The notes: generated from the letters alone by a model not told the origin. A DNA stretch of 64,000 nucleotides from CAZSSM01 sp964609385 (GCA_964609385.1 CAZSSM010000027.1:1-64000), one strand, 5' to 3'. Positions 45,850 through 54,804 are shown, numbered from the stretch's first letter. Numbers and translations: made by a program.

Positions 45850-46248
45850 ATGGCTCTAAAGCACGGCAAGCACGGTCGATTATTGATCACGCCGGAAGGT
45901 GGATCCGAGGTCGAGATCGCCGTTACCAACGTCCAGTTGAATGTCCGGAACGAACTGTACGATGCGACGACGAGCAAATCGGGCGGGGTCCGTCGTCGCG
46001 ATGCCGGGCTCGATGACTCGGAGGGTTCGTTCGAATTGATCTTAGATGACGCGGAATTGCCCGCGTCGGCGGCATTCGGGATCCGAAAAGGGGCCGGAGC
46101 GACCCTCAAGCAATTCGTCGACGCGACCCGATTCCAGCAGGTCGACGTTGTGATCGAGAGCGTCGCCACCCCCGTCGATGTCGAACGCGAGATCCGCGTC
46201 ACCGTCCGGTTCCGAGGCAACGGACCGGTCATCGAGATGACGGCCTAA
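45850..46248 (+). CDS. tail tube-like protein
   Basis: This 132-residue beta-rich protein resembles phage tail tube proteins. Family-like features are an N-terminal GRLLITPEGGSEVEIA strand pair, NVRNELYDATTSKSGGVRRR (the variable loop), GLDDSEGSFELILD, and alternating strands up to VTVRFRGNGPVIEMTA. It lies immediately after the tail-completion-like gene, where siphophages keep the tube gene. The assignment is from fold pattern and position and is not certain. A contractile tail is unlikely because no sheath gene is present. Confidence 0.65.
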   Translation: MALKHGKHGRLLITPEGGSEVEIAVTNVQLNVRNELYDATTSKSGGVRRRDAGLDDSEGSFELILDDAELPASAAFGIRKGAGATLKQFVDATRFQQVDVVIESVATPVDVEREIRVTVRFRGNGPVIEMTA

Positions 46249-46262
46249 TCCGGGGTGACGTC

Positions 46263-46808
46263 ATGGATCATTGCTACGGTCGAAACACACAACGATGTCT
46301 CGAGATCGATGGGGTGTCATACCGAATCAATCGGTTCGGGTTGGCCGATTTGGTCACCCTCCAGCAATGGTTGGATTGGGATCCATCAGAGGGTCGGACG
46401 GACGATATCGAGGTCGGTTCCTTGAGTTCGTTTCCAAAAGCGATCCGATCGTTCGACCGAACCGGGATCTTTTCACGGGAAGCATTGCAGCAACTTCTCG
46501 AAACACTGGAAGGCCAGCACCTGGTGTTTTGGCTGGCAATCCGTCCGGGATGTCCAGAAATATCCCGACAAGGTGCCTGGTTGCTCCTGGAACGACTGTA
46601 CGACCAAGGTCCGCGCTTCGGATGCCAGGCGATGGCGTGGGTCGCACGCGTGGCTTTTGACGACGACGATGTCAAGGTCGAGGACGAGCCAGGTCTCAAC
46701 AGGGATCGGGATCATATGGCGACCGAGTTCGATTCGTTGGCCGAGGCGATCGCCTTCATCCACGGTACAAAGATAAATGAGGAACGGCGGGAGGATGCGA
46801 TCTCATGA
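46263..46808 (+). CDS. hypothetical protein at the tail-assembly-chaperone position
   Basis: This 181-residue protein of no recognised family is mostly helical (LADLVTLQQWLDW, EALQQLLETLEGQHLVFWLAIR, QGAWLLLERLYD), with an acidic middle (DDDDVKVEDE). Its place directly after the tail tube and the 4-base overlap with the following reading frame match the layout of phage tail assembly chaperone genes. No slippery heptamer was found near the overlap, so ordinary coupling (GGGAGG before the next ATG) is more likely than a programmed frameshift. The function is inferred only from position. Confidence 0.6.
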   Translation: MDHCYGRNTQRCLEIDGVSYRINRFGLADLVTLQQWLDWDPSEGRTDDIEVGSLSSFPKAIRSFDRTGIFSREALQQLLETLEGQHLVFWLAIRPGCPEISRQGAWLLLERLYDQGPRFGCQAMAWVARVAFDDDDVKVEDEPGLNRDRDHMATEFDSLAEAIAFIHGTKINEERREDAIS

Positions 46809-47272
46809 GGCTTTCTTACATCGACGCGTGTGAAGCGACGATCGCCCGGATCGCGGCAGGTCTCCGATTGGACGAGCAGGATGATGAGGAAAACTCGGTC
46901 GACTCGACTGAGATGCCCCAGACAGCGAGCGTGACACCAGATTCCTCCGCATACACCGAGATGAGAGTCCGGGATCCCCGTCCAGCGATCGGTTGGATCG
47001 ATGCTCTACCGCCTCGTAGAACCAGCACGAATGGAACCGAACACCGAGAGGTCGCCCCGACGTCCCATGGTCTGCGTCGTAACCGCACGTTGGTCGATCG
47101 ACCGTGTCGAGGCGACGGGGTGGGCTGTTCTCTGTCGACGATCGCAATTCGGGAGATGTGTGCCCGCCTTGAGGAGCAGGCGAGCCATTTGCAACAGTTG
47201 GAGCGAGAACTCGCCGCGTTGAATCAAGCGATCGCCGAGCGGGACACCGCGTTGGCGGTCATGGGGCCCTGA
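46805..47272 (+). CDS. hypothetical protein with C-terminal coiled coil
   Basis: No family is recognised for this 155-residue protein. The first 30 residues are helical and the middle (about 30-105) is polar and probably disordered. The last 45 form a likely coiled coil (REMCARLEEQASHLQQLERE, LAALNQAIAERDTAL). It starts inside the previous gene (ATGA overlap) and ends 3 bases before the next. In a tailed phage the long tape measure gene would follow this point, yet nothing of that size does. It could be a drastically shortened equivalent, but that is speculation. Confidence 0.55.
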   Translation: MRLSYIDACEATIARIAAGLRLDEQDDEENSVDSTEMPQTASVTPDSSAYTEMRVRDPRPAIGWIDALPPRRTSTNGTEHREVAPTSHGLRRNRTLVDRPCRGDGVGCSLSTIAIREMCARLEEQASHLQQLERELAALNQAIAERDTALAVMGP

Positions 47273-47275
47273 ACG

Positions 47276-48064
47276 ATGCCGATCCGCGATCAGTTCGACG
47301 TGATGCACGAGGGGACGAGCGAATCGGGCGATCAAGCTTCGGCCGAGGCCACGCTCCATTACCTCGGCCCATGGCCACTGCGCTGGGAGTTCGTCCGTGA
47401 GATGCTCGGCACGACGCAAGACGTCGGGGTTCCTCCCGAGCACGTGATCCAACGAACCGTCCCTCAAGTCTACCCTGACAACCCAAGCTTGTACGCGAGT
47501 CATTTCAAGATTTTCCCGAGGGGGCGGTCCTATGAAAGCGGATCGACTATCGCATATGATAAGTGCGTGGTTCAGATCCGATTCACGAATCCCGACTTCG
47601 ATTACGAGTCACCCGACGGCTCGCTGGACTCGTTGATCTATGCGTCGGAGGACCTCGATTTCGCGGCCGATTTCCAGAACTTACCCGCATCGGCGTTCCG
47701 ATTTCCCTCCGACAACGCACCGGTCGGCACGTCGCTCGGCCGACTGATCGGGACGACCGAGTACCGGATCGTGCGGCACCAGGTCCCGTATCTTCCGGAG
47801 TCGATGATCGAGTCGGCGGTGGGACACGTCAACGAAACGACGTTTCGGGGCCGTCCAGCGGGCACGCTCTTGTTCCTAGGTGCCAAAGCAAGTCGCGAGC
47901 TGACCTCCGACGGCGCGAAAAGCTGGAGGATCGACTACCGTTTTGCGAGGCGATCGGTTCCCTGGAACATGGTGATGCGTCCCGATAGCGGAGCCTTCGA
48001 GGAGCCCCAGGACACATCGGGAAATCCGGTTTATCCCTCCTTTGAAATGAGTGGACTTCTCTGA
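47276..48064 (+). CDS. hypothetical virion-cluster protein
   Basis: This 262-residue protein is not recognised. It is beta-rich with many aromatic residues (ATLHYLGPWPLRWEFVREML, YASHFKIFPRGRSY, VVQIRFTNPDFDYESPDG, WRIDYRFARRSVPWNMVM). The pattern would suit a baseplate, fibre-adaptor or minor tail protein. The ATG follows the previous stop by 3 bases, and its stop overlaps the next start by one base, so it belongs to the same transcript. No catalytic motif is visible. Confidence 0.6.
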   Translation: MPIRDQFDVMHEGTSESGDQASAEATLHYLGPWPLRWEFVREMLGTTQDVGVPPEHVIQRTVPQVYPDNPSLYASHFKIFPRGRSYESGSTIAYDKCVVQIRFTNPDFDYESPDGSLDSLIYASEDLDFAADFQNLPASAFRFPSDNAPVGTSLGRLIGTTEYRIVRHQVPYLPESMIESAVGHVNETTFRGRPAGTLLFLGAKASRELTSDGAKSWRIDYRFARRSVPWNMVMRPDSGAFEEPQDTSGNPVYPSFEMSGLL

Positions 48065-48459
48065 TGACTCCGCGATTTTCCGCCTCGGTGCCGGGACGCA
48101 CCATTGTCTCGGCGTCCGATATGAATCGGCGGGACGAGCATTTGCGTCGGCTCAGCCGGTTCCAGGTCACCGCCCCTTTGGCGATGCTGCGGACCAGTTG
48201 CGGCGATCGGGTGCGTCTCGCGGAAACGGCCGGGTTCTGGGCACGGATCGTTTCGGGTTCGAATCCGTACGAATGGATCGAGTTGATCCCTGATGCAGCG
48301 GGGACATGGCTGGACGGGCCTCGACGAGGAGATCCGTCGGCGGCGCCTGCCTATGAGGTCCACGCTCGATCGGACGTGCCCCCCGAGACGATCGTCTGGA
48401 TGGAGCCGAGCCGCGATGTGGGGATGGACTATCGATTTCAAGTTGGCGGGTGTTCCTGA
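48064..48459 (+). CDS. small protein with FWAR/PYxW domain, copy 1
   Basis: The 131-residue protein carries a domain (about residues 25-128) also found in the next gene. Shared landmarks are LxRLSRFxxxAPL, FWARI followed by NPYEWIEL, GTWLDGP, AYEVHA, VWMEP and DYRFQVGG at the end. To me this resembles a beta domain seen in planctomycete phage-like and accessory proteins, but I cannot name it. Head and tail overlap the neighbouring genes by a few bases. Function unknown; a surface or fibre role is a guess. Confidence 0.6.
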   Translation: MTPRFSASVPGRTIVSASDMNRRDEHLRRLSRFQVTAPLAMLRTSCGDRVRLAETAGFWARIVSGSNPYEWIELIPDAAGTWLDGPRRGDPSAAPAYEVHARSDVPPETIVWMEPSRDVGMDYRFQVGGCS

Positions 48460-49229
48460 TGCCAAGGTACGTAGTCGGCCCCCATCGTCCCGAGATCCCG
48501 TTCTCATCGCGTGCTCATGCGTTGGAGGCAGATCAGCTCGCGCGGTTGAGTCGGTTCGCGTCGTGCGCCCCATTAACGTGGGCCCAGAGCGCTGCCGTTT
48601 GGGGGGTTCGAGAGCCCCAGAGCCCGGCGTTCTGGGCCCGACTGATCGGCGACACGTCACCCTACTCGTGGGTCCAGCAGTGGGTCGAGCCAGGAGGGTT
48701 TTGGCGGGATGGGACGCTCTCCGGGACGAACAACGCCTTCGAAGTCAATGGAGTGGTGGGTCTCGACCAGAGACGGGTTTGGCTGAAACCGGGTGGTCCG
48801 GCCGATTATCGGTTCCAGTGGATCCACTTGCATTTGGGGGAGGGAGCAGGACGCGAGCCTAGCCACCCATGCGGCGTGCCGAAAACCGATCTGGAACTCC
48901 GCCTCGAGTACCGGAACGATGATCAGGTCGTTAGTGAAGTGATGGTCCGTATCCGTTACGCTCCCGATGGGGTCTGGGAGTCCGGCGAGATCGAGATCGG
49001 TGATTATCACAATTCTGGAAGCGATTGGCACCGATTCGTGCTGGAAGTGACGCCGAACTGGATGATTCTCCACCACTTCAGAGGACCGTCGCCATCGAGC
49101 GAGGACGCTGACTCATTAGCCGAGTATTCGGCGGTTCTCAACCATCAATGCGATCCGTTTCAACTGGAAATCGACACATCCTCAGGATTTGATCAAGACG
49201 TGAAGGCGATCATTCGAGTCTGGGGTTGA
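48459..49229 (+). CDS. protein with FWAR/PYxW domain, copy 2, plus a C-terminal beta domain
   Basis: Residues 20-120 repeat the domain of the preceding gene (LARLSRFASCAPL, FWARLIGDTSPYSWVQQW, NAFEVNG, VWLKPGG, DYRFQW). A further domain of about 130 residues has jelly-roll-like strand spacing (LELRLEYRNDDQV, VMVRIRYAPDGVWESGE, DWHRFVLEVTPNWMILHH). The ATG at 48459 overlaps the previous stop (TGATG); the GTG at 48450 is less likely. It is the last gene of the virion cluster and faces kynU tail to tail across 48 bases. It may be the particle's distal surface protein. Confidence 0.6.
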   Translation: MPRYVVGPHRPEIPFSSRAHALEADQLARLSRFASCAPLTWAQSAAVWGVREPQSPAFWARLIGDTSPYSWVQQWVEPGGFWRDGTLSGTNNAFEVNGVVGLDQRRVWLKPGGPADYRFQWIHLHLGEGAGREPSHPCGVPKTDLELRLEYRNDDQVVSEVMVRIRYAPDGVWESGEIEIGDYHNSGSDWHRFVLEVTPNWMILHHFRGPSPSSEDADSLAEYSAVLNHQCDPFQLEIDTSSGFDQDVKAIIRVWG

Positions 49230-49277
49230 GCGGATCGTTGACGATCGGTGTCTTCGTTTATCGATCGGTTGATCGCC

Positions 49278-50492
49278 TCATGTGACGATTGCCCGCGGGC
49301 CGTCGAAGTCCTGCCACGCACCGGTCTTTTGGATCTCGACGATCGCGTCGAGGGCCTCGAGAATTTCGCGATCGTGCGTGTAGAAGTGGGGCGACAGGCG
49401 GATACCCGCACCGGGCCGATAGTCGCAAAGGATCTCGCGGACCTTGAGACATCGCGAGATCTCATAGCCATGTTCCGGATCGATGGCCACGGTCCCTCCG
49501 CGCCGATCGGGGTCGCTCGGCGCCCGGCACGGGAGACCGAGTGAAGCGGCACGCTCGAGGATTATCTGGGTCTGTCTTCGGGATTTCTCACGGATGGAAT
49601 CAACGCCGACTCGATTGATGATGTCGAGGCCTGGGCGGGCTGCGTAGAGTCCCGAGATGTTTGGCGTCCCATGGAGGAACCGCCAGGCGTCCTCTCGGCG
49701 ATCGAGTTCCGGAGCGAACTCGAACGGACGGCGATCGGCCATCCAGCCGGTCAGCGTCGGTGTGAGCGTCGTTTGGAGATCAGGGTCGACCCAAAGGAAG
49801 GCGTTGCCGGGCCCACCGCAGAGCCACTTGAGGCAGCCGCCGATGTAGATGTCGACGCCCAATGCATCGACATCGACCGGAATCACCCCGACGGACTGAT
49901 ACCCGTCCACAATCGTCAACGCGCCGACACGTCGCGCCTTCTCGGCGATCGCCTCGACCTCATGGATATAAGCGGTTTTGTAAAGAATATGTGAGATGTT
50001 GACGGCCGCTGTATCCTTATCAATCGCATCAATGACACGTTGCGTGTCGATGGTCAGTCCATCGTCGCTGGGGACGATGACCGGTCGTGCTCCACGCTGT
50101 TTGAGGCCGTCGATCAGGTAGAGGATCGACGGAAAGTGCATGGCGTCGGTCACGATCTTTGATCGAGACTCGAACGCCAGGGCGCTGAAGATGATCGCAT
50201 GTGCCAAGGTCACGTTAGGTTGGAAGACGACGTGGTCGGCTTGAGCACCGATGAGCGGGGCGACGCGATCTCCGAGGTCGGCCGTGAGGGTCCACCAGGT
50301 CTCTTCCCAGGCCCGGACTCCGCGGCTGGCCCAGGTCTCGGCGTAGGTGTGGAGGGCCTCTTGGGCTTTTAGGGGCATTGCACCCAGCGAGTTGCTGATC
50401 AGGTAATTCGTCTGGCTCAAGATCGGGAACTGATCACGCTCGGCGAGCAGCGGGTCGATTGTCCGAGGTTCGACGCGGTCCGAGATGGACAT
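49278..50492 (-). CDS. kynU: kynureninase-type PLP enzyme
   Basis: This fold-type I aminotransferase class V protein most probably hydrolyses kynurenine to anthranilate and alanine. It has 404 residues, with FPILSQTNYLISNSLGAMPL at the N-terminus, the aspartate of VDGYQSVGVIPVD that holds the pyridine nitrogen, and the PLP lysine in YIGGCLKWLCGGPGNAFLWV. The C-terminal RLSPHFYTHDREILEALD motif is also typical. The upstream neighbour on the same strand, 42 bases away, is a KynB-like arylformamidase, the preceding step of tryptophan breakdown, which strongly supports kynureninase over a cysteine desulfurase. Confidence 0.88.
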   Translation of the reverse strand: MSISDRVEPRTIDPLLAERDQFPILSQTNYLISNSLGAMPLKAQEALHTYAETWASRGVRAWEETWWTLTADLGDRVAPLIGAQADHVVFQPNVTLAHAIIFSALAFESRSKIVTDAMHFPSILYLIDGLKQRGARPVIVPSDDGLTIDTQRVIDAIDKDTAAVNISHILYKTAYIHEVEAIAEKARRVGALTIVDGYQSVGVIPVDVDALGVDIYIGGCLKWLCGGPGNAFLWVDPDLQTTLTPTLTGWMADRRPFEFAPELDRREDAWRFLHGTPNISGLYAARPGLDIINRVGVDSIREKSRRQTQIILERAASLGLPCRAPSDPDRRGGTVAIDPEHGYEISRCLKVREILCDYRPGAGIRLSPHFYTHDREILEALDAIVEIQKTGAWQDFDGPRAIVT

Positions 50493-50534
50493 TGGGGTGG
50501 GGTCCTTTGGCGATTCAACAGGTCAGCGCGGGGT

Positions 50535-51191
50535 TCACGCTGGAGTCGCGTTGTTCGGCTTGTTGTTCGGGGCGGGCAACTCCCGGAGCGCAGCGCGGAC
50601 GGGACTGGCGTGGCAACCGACCAGGGGCAGCGGAAGCGCAATCAATTCGTAGAGGCCGGGGGGGACATGATCCAGACGGAGCCCTTCCAGGACGGCCATC
50701 TCATTGTGGAGCAAGGATTGGTGAGCGGGGAGGTCCTGAGAGTCGCACGGATCGACGCTCGGTGTGTCGATCCCAATGAGGCGGACTCCGGATCGGTGCA
50801 GGTGGTCGATCAGCGAAGTGTGGCAGGCGGCAAAGTCGCGGGAGAATGTCCGAGGGTCGGGGTAGGTCCCGGTGGCGATCAGGACGCGTTCGGCTTCGAC
50901 CGGGACGGTCAGGTGATCGCGGGTGACCAGGCCGCCTGGTGGGATATCGATGCGGATGACCTGGCAGGGGCCGAGAAAGTCCTCGAGTCGTCGCCCCTCG
51001 ATGGCCGGCGCGTGGCGACCGTAGTGGCTGGCCGCGTCGGCATGAGCGCCCAGATGGACGGTGGCCCGAAGCGTCGAAAGCGTGATTGTGTCGCCGCGCT
51101 CCATGTCGAGCAGGACTTCGCGAGACGGTGGGGTGTCGCCGGGCCAGACGGCCAGATCCGGCGTGATGGGCGGGCTGATGTCAAGGATCAT
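50535..51191 (-). CDS. kynB: kynurenine formamidase (cyclase family)
   Basis: This metal-dependent arylformamidase hydrolyses N-formylkynurenine to kynurenine. The 218-residue protein has the KynB/cyclase landmarks: DISPPITPDLAVWPGDTP at the N-terminus, the metal motif HLGAHADAASHY (about residues 46-57), GIDTPSVDPCDSQDLPAHQ and ENL-type VLEGLRLDHVPPGLYELIALPLPL. It is followed by kynU, forming a two-gene unit. No tryptophan dioxygenase (kynA) is in the window. The start at 51191 is the only family-like one. Confidence 0.9.
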   Translation of the reverse strand: MILDISPPITPDLAVWPGDTPPSREVLLDMERGDTITLSTLRATVHLGAHADAASHYGRHAPAIEGRRLEDFLGPCQVIRIDIPPGGLVTRDHLTVPVEAERVLIATGTYPDPRTFSRDFAACHTSLIDHLHRSGVRLIGIDTPSVDPCDSQDLPAHQSLLHNEMAVLEGLRLDHVPPGLYELIALPLPLVGCHASPVRAALRELPAPNNKPNNATPA

Positions 51192-51404
51192 CGAGTCGCC
51201 TCATGCTGGGGGGGCGGGACGAAGATTTTGGGAGCTGTGCCGATCGGGGTCGAAACGAGCGGCTCGGTGCTCAGAGTCAGCGCCCGAACCGGAGCAATGA
51301 ACGGCAGTTGCGGCACGGTGAGCGATCCGGGTAGTCTTTATGATGGTCTGCTTGATACCCTGCCGCAATCCGCCCGTCCCGACTCAGCCGGTCTTCCAGT
51401 ACGG

Positions 51405-54400
51405 ATGAGAATTGGTATGACAATGCGCCGATCGTACCGTCATAGCCTCGTGTGGTTATTCGGGTTTGTCGCCACGCTACTCTGTCAAGCCGTCGCTCAG
51501 GGTGGGGACAATCCGCCGCCCCGACCGTATCAGCCCCAGGTTCAGCCGGCCTCAGAGGAGGGGGCCCAGGCCATTGGGGCGTTCCAGGTTCCTGACGGGT
51601 GGTCGGTCAATCTGGTCGCCGCTGAGCCGATGCTGGCCAACCCGGTCGCTCTCTGCATTGATGAGCAGGGGCGCTTTTATGTCGTCGAGACGTTCCGGCA
51701 CTACGCGGGCGTTACCGACATCCGACGTCACATGGATTGGCTAGACGACGACCTCTCCAGTCGGACGGTTGACGACCGCCGCGCGATGCTCCGGGCTAAA
51801 CTCGGTCCCGACGTGATGAGCTACGCCGTCGAGCACGACCGGATCCGGCTGATCGAGGACACCGACGGCGACCGCATCGCCGACCGCGCGACGGTCTTCT
51901 CCGACGGCTACGATGAGCTAGCCGCCGGCTTGGGTGCGGGCGTTTTGGCTCGTCGAGGCGACGTCTACTACACCTGCATCCCCGCCCTCTGGAAACTACG
52001 CGACGAGGACGGCGATGGGTTTGCTGAGTCGCGTCAGATCCTCAGCGAGGGCTACGGTGTACATATCGCATTTCTGGGCCACGACCTCCACGGGCTCCGC
52101 TTCGGACCCGATGGAAAGCTCTACTTCAGCATCGGCGACCGTGGCTTCCATGTCGATTCGGGCGAAGCGATCTTGGCTTATCCCGATACCGGCGCAGTCC
52201 TCCGTTGCGATCCGGATGGTTCCAACCTCGAGGTCTTCGCCTACGGATTCCGGAATCCGCAGGAGCTGGTTTTCGACCAGTACGGCAACTTGTTCTCAGG
52301 CGACAACAACTCGGACAGCGGCGACCAGGCGCGGTTGGTTCACATCGTCGAAAGCGGCGATAGCGGTTGGCGGATCGGCTATCAATATCTGGAGTATCCC
52401 AACAGCCGAGGTCCCTGGAATGCAGAGAAACTCTGGTACCCGCATTTCGAAGGACAGGCCGCCTACATCGTTCCTCCGGTGGCCAATCTGGGTGATGGTC
52501 CCTCGGGCCTGACCCGCGATCCGGGCACCGGGTTGCCCGAGGCCTACCGCGACAACTTCTTCCTCTGCGATTTTCGAGGGAGCCCGTCGCAGAGCGGGAT
52601 CCGCGCCTTCGCCGTCGAGCCAAAGGGTGCCAGCTTCCGGATGATTAAGAACGAGAAGTTCCTCTGGTCGGTCTTGGCCACCGACGTCGACTTCGGCTAC
52701 GACGGCTCCCTCTATTTGACAGACTGGATCGAGGGCTGGCGCAAGACCGGCAAGGGTCGACTCTATCGGCTCACACCCCCAGAGACGGGTACCGACTCGG
52801 TGGTCGAACAGGTCGGCGCGATCATGGCCCAAGCCTGGGAAGATCGTGAGCAGGACGAACTGATCGATCTGCTGAGCCACCCCGATCAGCGGATCCGCCA
52901 GGAAGCCCAGCTCACGTTGGCTGAGCGTGGCGTCGAATCGATCTCAGCCTTCAACGAGGTGGCCGAGACGTCGGAGAATCAACTGGCCCGCCTGCATGCC
53001 ATCTGGGGCCTGGGTCAGATCGGCCGGACCGAGCGTGACGCCTTGGCCGTCTTGGACGGTTTGCTTGGCGATGACGACGCCGAGGTCCGCGCTCAGGCCG
53101 TCAAGGTGCTCGGCGATGAAAGTCGGGTCGAGGTCGTCGATACGATCACCGACCTCTTGGAGGATGCAAGCCCACGCGTGCGATTCTTCGCCGCAGTGGC
53201 CCTGGGCAAACTGGGCGCTGAGGGGGCCGTTGAGGAGATCGTGGCGATGATCCGACGCGACGCGGCGGAAGACACGTATCTGCGTCATGCCGGTGTGATG
53301 GGCCTGCTTGGCACGGCGACGACCGATCGCCTGGTTGCGTTGGCCGACGACGCAAACGCCTCAGCGCGGATGGCCGGCGTCTTGACGCTCCGACGCCGTC
53401 GCGAGCCGGCCGTCGCGGAATTTCTGAGCGATAACGATCCGTTGATCGTGGTCGAGGCAGCGCGGGCGATCTTCGATGAGCCGATCGAGGGCGCGATGGC
53501 CAAACTGGCCCGACTCGACGTCGCGCAGTCTGATTCCGAGCCGCTCCTACGTCGGGTGATCAATGCCAACGTCCGGGTCGGCGATCCGGACTCGGCCGGT
53601 CGCCTGACCACTTTGGCCCTCCGCGACGATGTGCCTGAGGCGATCCGCGTGGAGGCGATCAAGCGGCTGGCCAACTGGGCTCAGCCCGAGAATCGTGACC
53701 CGCTCGTCGGTGTCTGGCGGCCGTTGAAAACCCGCAATCCGGCCCCGGCCGCCCAGGCTGTTCGAGCAAACCTCGATGCCTGGCTCGCCCCGGCCTCCTC
53801 GGCAATCCGACAGGAAGCGATCCGGTCCGTCGCCATGCTCAGGATCGCGGAGGCCGGCCCGACCCTCGTTGCGATCGCTCGCGAGACTCAGGTTGATCCA
53901 GAGACCCGCGTCGCGGCCATTCAGGGACTCGATCGGCTCGGAGACCCAAGGCTGGCCGAGGTCGTCGACGCCACCTTCGAAGACGATGAGCCGACCGTTC
54001 GGATCGAGGCCCAGCGCCTCCTGATCAAGCTCCAACCCGAGCAAGCCCTGCCGATCGTCGAGCAGGTCTTGCAGGACGGCACGATCGCCGAACGCCAAGG
54101 GGCGATCCGGATCCTCGGCTCGCTCCGAGGTGACCAGGCTGACATGCTGTTGTTGGATGCCCTCAAGGCGCACATCAACGGTTCGCTCGAACCCGAACTG
54201 GCTCTGGAAGTCCTGGAGGCTGCCCAGGCCCGCCAGTCTGGTGAGATCGCCACGCTCTATGGTTCCTACGATCAACAACGCAGTCAGGGCGGCACGGCCG
54301 ATCCGTTAGACCGGTTCGCCGAATCGCTCTATGGCGGTGACGCTGCGAACGGCTCGAAGATCTTCTATGAGAACTCGGCGGTGGCCTGTCTCCGCTGTCA

Positions 54401-54752
54401 CATGATCGGCGATCAGGGCGGCCAGGTCGGTCCCAACCTGACCGAGATCGCCCGGCAACGCGATCGGAGTTACCTACTCCGATCGATCGCCATGCCTAGC
54501 GCTGAGATCGCCGAAGGCTATCAGACGATCATCGCAGCTATGGAGGACGGCCGGATCGTCACAGGCGTGCTCCGGGGCGACGATGGTGAGAACCTGACCG
54601 TCATCACCGCCGAGGCCGAGGTGTTGACCTTGCCTAAGGACCAGATCGAGGAATCGCGACGAGGTGAATCCTCGATGCCCGCCGACATCATCACCAAGCT
54701 CTCGCGCTCCGAACTCCGCGACCTCGTCGAGTTTCTCTCGACTCTCAAATGA
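51405..54752 (+). CDS. secreted PVC-type propeller, HEAT-repeat and cytochrome c protein
   Basis: This 1115-residue exported protein has the architecture common in planctomycetes. A signal peptide (about residues 1-35, HSLVWLFGFVATLLCQAVAQ) is followed by a beta-propeller dehydrogenase-like domain (about 60-460; FQVPDGWSVNLVAAEPMLANP, GDRGFHVDSGE, FRNPQELVFDQYGN). Helical HEAT repeats follow (about 480-940; DDAEVRAQAVKVLGDE, SPRVRFFAAVALGKLG), then a C-terminal cytochrome c (CLRCH at 995-999, VGPNLTEIARQRDRSYLLRS). Periplasmic redox activity on a sugar or polysaccharide is a common guess, but the substrate is unknown. Three in-frame ATGs lie close together (51405, 51417, 51423). Open frame before 51405 overlaps kynB antisense and is not real. 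Confidence 0.88.
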   Translation: MRIGMTMRRSYRHSLVWLFGFVATLLCQAVAQGGDNPPPRPYQPQVQPASEEGAQAIGAFQVPDGWSVNLVAAEPMLANPVALCIDEQGRFYVVETFRHYAGVTDIRRHMDWLDDDLSSRTVDDRRAMLRAKLGPDVMSYAVEHDRIRLIEDTDGDRIADRATVFSDGYDELAAGLGAGVLARRGDVYYTCIPALWKLRDEDGDGFAESRQILSEGYGVHIAFLGHDLHGLRFGPDGKLYFSIGDRGFHVDSGEAILAYPDTGAVLRCDPDGSNLEVFAYGFRNPQELVFDQYGNLFSGDNNSDSGDQARLVHIVESGDSGWRIGYQYLEYPNSRGPWNAEKLWYPHFEGQAAYIVPPVANLGDGPSGLTRDPGTGLPEAYRDNFFLCDFRGSPSQSGIRAFAVEPKGASFRMIKNEKFLWSVLATDVDFGYDGSLYLTDWIEGWRKTGKGRLYRLTPPETGTDSVVEQVGAIMAQAWEDREQDELIDLLSHPDQRIRQEAQLTLAERGVESISAFNEVAETSENQLARLHAIWGLGQIGRTERDALAVLDGLLGDDDAEVRAQAVKVLGDESRVEVVDTITDLLEDASPRVRFFAAVALGKLGAEGAVEEIVAMIRRDAAEDTYLRHAGVMGLLGTATTDRLVALADDANASARMAGVLTLRRRREPAVAEFLSDNDPLIVVEAARAIFDEPIEGAMAKLARLDVAQSDSEPLLRRVINANVRVGDPDSAGRLTTLALRDDVPEAIRVEAIKRLANWAQPENRDPLVGVWRPLKTRNPAPAAQAVRANLDAWLAPASSAIRQEAIRSVAMLRIAEAGPTLVAIARETQVDPETRVAAIQGLDRLGDPRLAEVVDATFEDDEPTVRIEAQRLLIKLQPEQALPIVEQVLQDGTIAERQGAIRILGSLRGDQADMLLLDALKAHINGSLEPELALEVLEAAQARQSGEIATLYGSYDQQRSQGGTADPLDRFAESLYGGDAANGSKIFYENSAVACLRCHMIGDQGGQVGPNLTEIARQRDRSYLLRSIAMPSAEIAEGYQTIIAAMEDGRIVTGVLRGDDGENLTVITAEAEVLTLPKDQIEESRRGESSMPADIITKLSRSELRDLVEFLSTLK

Positions 54753-54804
54753 GCTCGCCTCTTTCTGGTCGTCGAATTGTGACTCGGAGTGAGTTTTTCG
54801 GGAA

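Noticed and set aside
46760..46810. Programmed -1 frameshift at the chaperone-like overlap
   Set aside because: No X-XXY-YYZ slippery heptamer was found in the relevant frame; a ribosome site before the second ATG explains the overlap.
36975..49277. Prophage attachment sites flanking the virion cluster
   Set aside because: No direct repeat, tRNA fragment or integrase was visible at either edge; only short GATCG-type words recur, as throughout this genome.
50610..51404. N-terminal extension of the PVC-type gene
   Set aside because: It runs antisense through kynB and precedes the real signal peptide.
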